A DNA stretch of 30,538 bases from Saksenaea vasiformis B4078 (taxonomy: Eukaryota > Mucoromycota > Mucoromycetes > Mucorales > Saksenaeaceae), in assembly GCA_000697055.1 (NCBI GenBank), contig JNDT01001182.1, positions 1 through 30,538 of the forward strand, in the 5' to 3' direction. Shown piece after piece: positions 12,857 to 21,124 of this stretch. Each line of letters opens with the position of its first letter. Position 1 is the stretch's first letter. Below the pieces are notes generated by a model. The model made no database searches and was not told where the DNA came from. It saw nothing but the letters and a program-made list of their open reading frames with translations. The position numbers and the translations under genes are program-made.

Positions 12857-13925
12857 TTAGAATTCCACATCCAAAAGTATATTGTCGATCAATCGGGTCT
12901 TACCGACATATACCGCTCCACTCACTACGCAACCATCTTCAATTTGCGTTATTTCTGACAAATCTTTTCCAGAATTAATCTTCACATAGTCTAACTGCAC
13001 CTCCGTGTCTTGCGCAATCAAGTCGGTAGCTGCCTGAATAAGGGTAGGCGCGTGACGTTCACCTGCATCATACATCCGTTTTATAGTTTGAAGAGATTTG
13101 TAGAGTACCAATGCATGCTGTCGTTCGCTCAGGGTCAGGTACATATTTCGGGACGACATTGCTAAACCATCCTTTTCACGAACTGTGGGACACACATGCA
13201 TTTGCACCGGAAAATGAAGATCTCGGATCATTGATCGCACCACGAAGCACTGTTGGACTGAAACACATGTGAGAATAATCGATGAGAAATCAATAAAACC
13301 TTACTATCTTTTTGACCAAAATACACATGGTCAGGTTGCACCTAAATGTTATTTTTTGATAAATGAAAGCTGATTTTAACCATTTTAAAAACTTACGATA
13401 TTTAAAAATTTCGAAACAACTGTGGCAACTCCTCGGAAAAAGTTAGGTCGGGTCACGCCTTCTAATTGATGTGATAACCCTTTTACTTCAATAAACGCGC
13501 CTGTCTGCTTAGCTACATCAAGTGTAATTCCTGATGGATAGATTTCCTGAGCAGAAGGTACGAGCACAGTGGAAGGTCCTAGATGTGCGAGTTTATCCAA
13601 GTCTTCTTGCAGTGTACGTGGATAGGAGCCGAAATCCTCATGTGGAGCAAACTGCGCGGGATTAACAAACATTGTAACCGCTACATGGTCGCATTGCTTT
13701 TTGGCAGCAGACACTATAGAATCACTATCGCTATAAGTCATCTTCTTTCATGTCATCAAGGGTACCTAGCGAAATGTGGCCATCATGAAGAGCGCCCATA
13801 GTAGGGACATAACCGAGAGTCTGGCGATTCAGTAACACTTCGCGTCTCCAAGCTCGGAAATCAGCTATTTTATTAATTAAGCGAATGCTCGGTGGTACTT
13901 TTATTGCTGCTGCCATGGAGAACAT
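12857..13925 (-). CDS. PAN6: Pantothenate synthetase (pantoate-beta-alanine ligase)
   Basis: Joins pantoate and beta-alanine with ATP to make pantothenate (vitamin B5), the precursor of coenzyme A. Exons: 13925-13766, 13713-13397, 13341-13305 and 13257-12857, 915 nt, 304 residues, close to the family's usual length. The ATP-binding PTMGALHDGH motif is at 41-50, then FVNPAQF, the pantoate-site stretch GVTRPNFFRGVATVVSKF, and QPDHVYFGQKD. The KMSKS-like region is in REKDGLAMSSRN. The third exon is only 37 nt. A second ATG lies at 13916, three codons into the protein, and could be the real start. An aataaa signal on this strand begins two bases after the stop. The gene is divergent from the TMEM70-like gene, with 120 bp between start codons, so the two probably share a promoter region. 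Confidence 0.95.
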
Positions 13926-14045
13926 CGCAAAACACCCGGTAATCCCACGTTCCCTTTTTCCCCAACCCTGTGTGTGACTGGGTCCACTTTTTCTCTTTCT
14001 CGCTCTCTCTCTCCGTCCCTTTCACAGCGATCTCGAACCATTTCC
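13926..14045. promoter_or_regulatory. Shared divergent promoter region, 120 bp
   Basis: This short gap separates the start codons of pantothenate synthetase (minus strand) and the TMEM70-like gene (plus strand). The right half is a pyrimidine tract (ctctttctcgctctctctct) that reads towards the plus-strand gene, as is common just upstream of fungal starts. No TATA element was seen. Promoters of both genes must lie here or overlap the neighbouring transcript. Confidence 0.6.
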
Positions 14046-14663
14046 ATGTTACGATCTTCTTTCACCACGCTTCGCTCTCTTCAGGTGCCCCGATGGACGC
14101 GATCGCTGTCTAGCCAGAATCAGACGGTGATCTACACCGGTCCCTTATCTGGTGTGGCCAAAAAGCTCAAGGTCTTTTCCGTCACTTCTCTTGGTCTCAG
14201 TGCTGGCATTTCCCCCTTTGTGTTTGTCATTGATGTCCCTGTTCCATTCGTTGCAAAGGCTGCCCTCGTTGGTGCAGGTAAGGTCCTATGAATTGTATTA
14301 GAACTTACGCGTCTGTTCAAAGCACTTGCCACAAGCGCAGCTTCGACAGGACTTATTCAATGGGTTATGTCACCCTATGTGACCAAGATCACCGCAAACG
14401 CTTCCAACCCAAATAAGGTCACTATCCATACATTGAATTTCTTTGCACGGGATCATGCTACCACGGTGCCTCTTGAAGCAATTGCTCCCTCAACAAGGAT
14501 ATTTACCAGCTGGATGGTGACAGATCAGGCACAGGCTATCGCTCAAACCAGCGGCAAGCCAGCCAAGCCTAAATCCTTGTTCTATATTCATCCTGAGTTA
14601 TGTGAAGAGGATGGTGCCATGAAAACCATTGTAGAGAAGACAGGGATCGGTAAAGGATTTTAA
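14046..14663 (+). CDS. TMEM70-like mitochondrial inner-membrane protein
   Basis: Exons 14046-14277 and 14323-14663 (45-nt intron), 190 residues. The first 25 residues are rich in Arg, Ser and Leu with no acids, typical of a mitochondrial targeting sequence. QTVIYTGPLSGVAKKLKVFS matches the conserved start of the TMEM70/TMEM186/TMEM223 family. Two hydrophobic segments follow, roughly 45-65 and 70-100, separated by a short VPVPF turn. The C-terminal part (about 115-190) is soluble and ends in a KTGIGKGF stretch. In animals TMEM70 assists assembly of ATP synthase; the exact role in fungi is not shown by the sequence. The gene runs convergent to the Fanzor gene, with 293 bp between stop codons. 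Confidence 0.8.
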
Positions 14664-14956
14664 AAAGAGTTGATCAGCGTAAGATATTACCGCTATAGAC
14701 TACTGTATAATAGACATATCGGTGCTCAACGGGTTATTTCCGTGATTTGAGAGTATTCCAGTGAGCAAAGTGACAAAGGATAAATTTTTGCATCGTGATG
14801 ATTGGTATGTTTCGTACGAGCTCGTCGAATAAGTGAGAGAATAGCAAACAATAGAATTATAGGGGCCTCCCAATCAAAGACAGGGGAGACATGACCATAC
14901 TTCAATTCGATTAAGCAGCACATTACCTTTTTTTTCTCTTAGTTGATGCATTATAA
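14664..14956 (-). other. 3' flank of Fanzor; place where a guide RNA could lie
   Basis: In described Fanzor loci the guide (omega) RNA comes from the end of the coding region and the non-coding sequence just 3' of it, and reaches to the end of the element. Here that space is the 293 bp between the Fanzor stop (14957) and the TMEM70-like stop (14663). It contains a 19-bp near-perfect palindrome, ttcgtacgagctcgtcgaa, at 14811-14829. No terminal inverted repeat or target duplication could be matched to the other side of the gene. That this interval encodes a guide RNA is inference from position only. Confidence 0.25.
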
Positions 14957-17829
14957 CTAGTTAAGGGATACGGCTGTGTGATCAGCCGCGTTCGTTCGGC
15001 GGAAAGGAGGAGGACGCTTGTTTTCGTTCCAGATGTTACTGGCGGCCATGCGGTCCCGATACCAGAAATTCGCCGTGCATGAACTGTTTTGACACTTCAC
15101 CACAGCGTGGATCTTCATTGCCTGGCCGTCTGCATCTTGTTTTTCCTTGGCATTCTTTAAATCGCGTATACCACAGCGAGGATAGATTTGCGATGTCAAA
15201 TATTCATCTATCATAAAGACGAAAGTGGGAACCTAGAGACAGGTGTGAGTAATATCCTGCCTTGAATATCACTTACACTTCGTTGTTTTGCCTTCTGTTT
15301 GAGTTTGCTGACGATTGCCTTTGTTGGTGCAGCTGGTCTGCCTTTCATACTCCCGGAGAAGGCGACATTCCCGTACGCGATGATGATCGGACGGTTTCTT
15401 TCGTCGGATTCATCATTCGGCGAACGCGGCACCCATTTTTTCTTGCTTGCTTTTTTCATGTTTTTCGTATTCTTGTGATCGTATTTCACGCTCCCATACA
15501 GGAGACGACTAGCAACTTCATTTGAATTTCAGTTTGCTATATCTTAAAGTAAAGTTGTCAGTGCAAAGAGACTGTTATTCCCACAGTATACCTGAGGCCG
15601 CGGTCGTAATCCTGTCGTAATGGGTGAATATGTAGGACATTGCCGAAGTCATTTCTCCCAAATCCACTATTTTCAGCGAGGGGATCTTATCGATGATAGG
15701 TTTCGTTTCGGGTTCTTTCTCAAGGTAAGAGTTTCGTAAGCGAGTCGCATGGTTAAATCCACAAAGAGAATAATACTCTTTGGTTGTGGTTCGGCGTACT
15801 CTGTGGGCTGTATTACCATCTCCATCTGCAGCCACGAATACACTGGAAACCCCAGGGTCGACGCCCCAGATTACCGCGTCTGGATACTTGTCTTTGATAT
15901 CGGCCGGCGTAAGTGCTTTTCGCTTCGGATCGAAAGGAGTCGTATTTTTTAAAAAATGAACTCAATATCCACGCCATTGGTGCGGATTGTGTCCCTATGA
16001 ACCGTGTCAGAAGTACTCCCAAAAAGTCGTACAAATTTACCAAAATATCGAAGTCTCTGTCTCAAGACTTTCAAAGGTTTTGTGCCCGATTTTCGCCATA
16101 TCAAATGCGCGGAAATATTCGCGCCGTACATCTGCTGTTTTCCAGGCCGAGTCACTATCACACATACCAGCTTGAGTGAGCAATCGACCAAACGCCTGAC
16201 TGTCGATTGTTATATGTCGCATCTGGAGACTGTACAGCGGAAGGATCGTAAATTTTCTTGATCCCTTTGGGTCCGTGTATTTGTGTGGGATAAATGAATC
16301 GTTTTCAATTGAACTGTGGTATCTTTGATAAACTTCTCAACAGCTATGATCTCTGTCTCCGGAAGGGTTTTGATCTTCTTTGGTAGTTTTAGAGCGGAAC
16401 GATTTTTGATAGCTGTTCTCACTGCGTACTTGAGACTTGACACGATCGGCTTGGACATATTGCTCGTGTCTACTAACTATAAAGTAGATCAGTCACCGGA
16501 TGTATAGCAGGCAAACATTACTTCTTTGGTCTTTCGATGAATGTACCCTAACGATACATACTTCTGCGGTTTAGGTTCTTTGATTGATACCTTTTTGTTA
16601 AAGCGTTCCAGAATATGGAAGAACCAAGGTAAAAAGAGGTGCGGCTCGGCGTTCGGTATCTTCTCGTCAATCTTGCTGATACCAATGATTTTCTGAACCG
16701 TTGCGACTTGGTCATTTACATATTTTCGATTATCCTTCGTGCGCGGAATCGAGCCAGGCCAAGAGTGGTCATTACCACAGATTTTGTGATAGATTATATC
16801 CGCGACCGTTCGGCGATCTTTTATTGGTAATACCTTTAGGACAGCAAAGTTATCGTCGTCAGACATGCACACCAGCAAGTATTGTTTGGTTCGTCTTTCA
16901 AAGTTCTCTGTAATGTGATTTCGGATTGTTTCTTCGTACTCCTTCGAAGCTGAGGAGATGATAGTCATGAATCCTTCGGAATGAAAATTTGAAGGATGAA
17001 AGCTAGGTATCGATAGCTTGAACGCGGCATACGTTTCTTGCAACGTTGCATCCGAATCTTTGCCGTAACCAGCGATAAGCGAGAACATGTTATAACAGAG
17101 GCTATGCGTAATCTGCGGCAGTTGCTTTTTCTCAGAGTATAGCTTTGTGAAGTAATAGTTTGCAAACACTGCCCCGGCGTATGTGATATCTCTCACATTT
17201 TTTACATAGTTTATGATGTGGCCGGCAAGGTTCGGGTCGCGGCAGACCGTGCTGAGTGATGCCTTTATCACGCTGGTTCGCTTGAAATCTTTGGGCGGTT
17301 TCCGCTTTTTGACGTGCTTTTCGCACAGTTTACTGGTGCTTCTTTGATGGTCGGTCTTGCCACACGTGGTACATCGCAATGTTCTTCCCTTTGAGAGTAA
17401 CGCCTCTCTTCTTTGTTTCGCAATCTTTGTTCGTGCTTCGTATTTTGCGCCCAGCTTGTCATATGCTTTCTCAGCCTTGACAAGCGCCTTCGACTTTTTA
17501 GTTGACGTAGTCGCTGAGGTTTGATAAAATTAACCACAGATGAAATCCGAAAGTGGTCATACCTGATGTAGAGGCCACACCAGGATCGTCCTCAGACGAT
17601 GATGGAACGGAACGGTGATGAGAACTACTGCCGGCTTCAGACAGAGCTACCGCTTTTCCTTTCTCTTTTTCTATGATGAAACAACGTCAAGTCTTTTTTT
17701 TTTTTCTTTTCTTTGGAAAAAGTCAAAGGAGCTCCTGTACATACCTAACCGTGTTTTCCTGCGTATTTTTATGGGAGGTTGGAAATCTTCGTCGTCGGGA
17801 TCCAGTTTGTGCTTTTCTGTTGATTCCAT
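14957..17829 (-). CDS. Fanzor RNA-guided DNA nuclease (TnpB relative), probably decayed
   Basis: Fanzors are eukaryotic relatives of TnpB/Cas12 that cut DNA with a guide RNA and are carried by mobile elements. Proposed exons: 17829-17745, 17670-17563, 17513-16522, 16476-16041, 15994-15592, 15515-15277 and 15232-14957, about 846 residues. A Lys/Ser-rich lead is followed by a zinc knuckle, CTTCGKTDHQRSTSKLCEKH (about 112-131). ILPLYSLQMRHITID and TIRTNGVDIEF precede the RuvC lobe. RuvC-I is WGVDPGVSSVF (Asp codon 15857-15859), RuvC-II MIDEYLTS (Glu 15203-15205) and RuvC-III WYRDRMAASNIW (Asp 15053-15055). The RuvC-lobe zinc finger keeps KCQNSSC but its first CxxC is YPRC. The frame breaks by one base near 16302-16305 and at the T6A6 run 15945-15956. 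Each could be bridged by a weak 50-nt intron, but only by deleting conserved residues. The acceptor at 15516 is also poor. Family call is sure; an intact protein is doubtful. Confidence 0.88.
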
Positions 17830-17877
17830 TTTTGATGCGACAACAAGGAAAAAGAGAGACGTCAGATCAATTTCGTG

Positions 17878-17886
17878 CTATTTATA
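17878..17886 (-). promoter_or_regulatory. TATA box of the Fanzor gene
   Basis: The minus strand reads TATAAATAG here, about 50 nt upstream of the Fanzor start codon at 17829. A match this good at this distance suggests a core promoter belonging to the element. The spacing would leave a short 5' leader. Confidence 0.5.
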
Positions 17887-19030
17887 CGATATGTACTACA
17901 GTCACATCAATGCGATCATTGCAATCGTCAAAGCGAACGAATCCATTTAATCAGTTACATCTAAGAAAAGGCAAGCGGAGCAAATCCAAGGACGACATTG
18001 CTACCTGGAACAAGCGGGAATCGATGATGTACTTCAAGAAGACCATCTGTAGATATATGTCACACGAAGTCGTCTCGTAAAAGAAACGCTAAACTAAAAA
18101 ATAAAGACCGGTAGAAGAAGCGCACCAATGAAGCATTACAAAAATTCGCATCACATAGGAGGACTCGAAAAAGCGCTGCTTACTGAAAACGCTGCGTGTA
18201 CTTGGAGGAGATTTTAGGATAATCCTGAAAATCTTACAACAGTGATATATCAATTTTCTGCGTCTGATATAAATCCATACAGCAGGGAAATCAAAAAGGA
18301 CAAGGGCACAACTGTACGATTCAGTCATACAAAGTAAGCAAACTTCATGTCAGATACTGGACCTTTGCTCCTTGGGAGCCGTAAAGGATTCCGGAACTCC
18401 ACCACGCTAGATTACCATTAGTTCATCTCGATACTTTGATATCTTTTTTTTTCTCAACAACCATGAGGATGTAAGGAATTTGCTGACAGAAAAAAAAAAG
18501 CAAGGACTGCAGTATCAATAGTAGTAGGAAGCAAGGGTCAGCATGTTCAATGCGATGGCGGATGTCTAGAAGTTTTGTAGATATGAAATAGTTTTCCGAA
18601 CCGAAAGATGATGAATAAATATGCAACATCTGAGCGGCCGCCGATGTTCTAAGAAATATGGTTGATTGAAATGATCGCCGGTGTACGATAGTACAAACGT
18701 TTCTAAAGAGGACGCACTCATTTTATTTAGAAGGGTTCGTTTGAAAGGGATGACGTGTGATGTCCGAACACGCAGCATTCATTAAACTTTCGGGCGTTCC
18801 AATGAGACATGACCATCATCCGTACACGAAGAAAAGAAAAAGAAACAGAACAGTAACAGAAAGCAGGGTTGGTATGCTCATTGCAGTTTGTGCCTCTCAG
18901 TCCACAATGCGATGCGAATAAACGCCAATGAAACGGTGGTTTGCGCTTTTTAGTCCAATCAAAGCTCTCAGTTAAAAAAGACTATTTCCTTAGTAAGAGG
19001 TCCTTTTCTAGATTCCTAGATTGCGCGGTG
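17887..19030. other. Intergenic, no gene recognised
   Basis: This stretch lies between the Fanzor promoter and the 3' end of the C2H2 gene. Several small frames occur on both strands (for example 79 codons at 18089-18328, minus), but none shows a known motif. No inverted repeat matching the 3' flank of Fanzor was found, so the left end of the element cannot be placed. Confidence 0.5.
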
Positions 19031-19742
19031 TTAACATTTTGGTGCGCTCATATTTACAAGCGCATGGACAGCATCCATTTCCGTTCGTGAGAGTCTAGGA
19101 CACTGTTCTTCCGAGGCGTAATTACCGTCACTATCGGAACTATTTGAGTACATATCATCCGTATCCTCTTGGCCTTCTTCTTCTGTTTCCAACGAGGTAG
19201 AATGACTGTCATAGGATGGTGGGGGAGATATTTCCTGACCAGAATTACGGCGTGAGGAAGGTGGTGTCGGTAATGATCCCTGAGCTCGACGTTTTCCTTT
19301 CTTCTTACGCCGGGTAACTTTACTCCAAGTTTTATCGTGTGTCTGAGTATGCTGAATCATGTTATCAAATCGACTGAACCGGCGGCTACAGCCAGGAATT
19401 GTGCATTCAAACGGTTTCTATGGTAACTCAGATTAATTAAGAGCTTCTCATGATGATGACAAAGTTAAATTTATTATACCTCTCCTGTGTGTTTTCTAGA
19501 ACGTAAGATGGAAAAAGTTTAATTTTATCAAGCCATTCTTTCTTTCTTCTTCTTCTTTTTTTTTCTTTTTACCTAATGTGTCGCAATAAATGCTCACTGC
19601 GGGTAAATACCATGTTACAACCAGGATAGCCAGTACATGGGAACTTTTTCGGGCTGCCCTTTCTTTTTCCCGATGATACTATTCTTTTATGGTTGTTCGC
19701 TGGTTTAGGACTTATCGGTTGTTGCGATGGTGCTGGATCCAT
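19031..19742 (-). CDS. Two-finger C2H2 zinc-finger protein
   Basis: Likely DNA-binding transcription regulator. Exons: 19742-19573, 19495-19480 (16 nt) and 19417-19031, 573 nt, 190 residues. Finger 1 is [20 protein letters not shown] with C36, C42, H55 and H59. Finger 2 is [20 protein letters not shown] with C67, C72, H85 and H89. The KHTGEKP linker between them is encoded by the microexon and its borders. The TRSEHLxRHIRKHTGEKPF and [12 protein letters not shown] signatures resemble yeast stress and carbon regulators of the Rgm1/Usv1/Com2 kind. A Lys/Arg-rich block (about 95-107) follows and may be a nuclear signal. The rest is Ser/Pro-rich and then acidic, which may serve in activation. The first intron is purine-rich near its donor. 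Target genes cannot be read from the sequence. Confidence 0.85.
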
Positions 19743-20574
19743 CGTTATGCCAGGACAAAAAATGAGTTAAGAAAAAAAAGGTGCGGAGAAGATGGGAAGG
19801 TCCCCTCGAGGATAAAAGTCCCGACGCAGTAAAACATTTTTCTTTTTCATGCAACACCCGCGGCCTCAGCAACAAGGTTTCTCATCGGAGATATTACCTT
19901 TCACATTGCCCTTGTTCCTACTGTAGCGATGTCAGTACAGTTTCACGTTCTTATTTTGCTGACCCATGATGTGGCAAGGGAAAGTGCCTTCTTGGATGCT
20001 GTACGTCTATTTTTTTTTTCCCTGTCTTTGCTCCATTAAAAAGTGGCCATTTGTACGTCAACAGTGGTGTAACTAGATAACTTCGTGTGCCATTGTCCGA
20101 ACAGTGGAGAAAATTTTAAGAAATTACCATTCGCATTCTCAACCGCAGAAATTTTACATGTAATTGCGATTGGCTAGGTAGATGAGTTTATACATTCATT
20201 CAATTGGCTCTATATCTCCTCAAACCATGTCAGGACTAATGCGTTGGATCAGGAATCCAACTCTGATTGGCTGGGACCTGTGTTTTTTACACCCTCACTA
20301 TATCAGATGATTCCGTCTTTAGATGGGTTTTGTTCACCTAGCGGCATATTGCCTCACTGTGTCCTAATTTCTCTGCATCTTACCTGTATAGTAATCATGC
20401 ATTTGTACTTCTCTGGGAAAGTGAATAGATGGATAAATCGTGCCGTGATCAATTATTTATTTCAAGAGAGTAAATTTGACTCGAAAGCAGATCTTTATTC
20501 TTTCTACTTCCTTATGAATCAGAACAAGCGACGTTCCGACGAAGGAGGTATGGGCGCACAGGACAGTTTGATAG
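19743..20574. other. Intergenic, no gene recognised
   Basis: This stretch should hold the promoter of the C2H2 gene (minus strand). No TATA element or other coding region was recognised. The plus-strand frame from 20244 to 20681 is open for 145 codons but is not in the same frame as the conserved-looking fragment at 20575, and I treat it as chance. Confidence 0.45.
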
Positions 20575-20850
20575 TCGGTATCAGATTCAGCGGCTGCTGC
20601 TATTTTTCTAGCACATACAACCTCTCCAACTGTGGATGTATTAAAAAGAGTCGTTCAAGACTTTGCGACGTTATCTGCTGATGAGCTCATTTACCTTCCA
20701 TGATTTGGAAGCAGAGTGATATTGAAAAAATTGCCTGCGGTCGTTTTACGCCTAAGGAAAGGCGATAGTGCTGCCTCAATGATTTACCGAAAAGGCGAAG
20801 GAACGAAACCCTCTGGTCTTTGCATAACGGTTAATAGACAACTCCAAGAC
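20575..20850 (+). pseudogene. Broken coding fragment, family unknown
   Basis: Read in pieces, the plus strand gives protein-like sequence: SDSAAAAIFLAHTTSP and LKRVVQDFATLSADELIYLP up to a stop at 20701. After a one-base frame change comes MIWKQSDIEKIACGRFTPKE. That is followed by an in-frame stop at 20765 and then NDLPKRRRNETLWSLHNG. The amino-acid texture, with charged and hydrophobic periodicity and tryptophans, is unlike random sequence. There is no start codon or good splice site that links the parts. It could be the remains of a gene or transposon protein. I cannot name the family. Confidence 0.35.
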
Positions 20851-21124
20851 CAAAAAATTGGTCCATTGCGTAGTTCGACATCCTCGCTAATGTCAAAGGT
20901 GCTTTGAGGCAATTGTTAAATACAATACTCATGATTCTCGTTGCCGGAAACCTTGGGAACGATGAAATATCCGAAAACATTACGGATAGGAAGCAGCAGG
21001 CCGGATAATAGATGGCTATTTTTTATGTTTTATAGATTGCTGCAAGTCTGGTTCCGCAGCTATTCGGGGTGAAAGATACAAAAAGAACAAGTCGTCTCAT
21101 AGCATGCTCTCTCCCTGGAGGTGA

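Noticed and set aside
12696..14740. Shared 13-mer caacgggttattt at about 12698 and 14727, considered as an element end or target duplication
   Set aside because: Several 13-mer matches are expected by chance in 30 kb, and the positions do not bracket the Fanzor gene.
16477..16503. A 27-nt intron in the Fanzor gene (donor gtgact)
   Set aside because: Too short; the 45-nt choice from 16521 to 16477 has a better donor (gtaatg) and keeps the frame.
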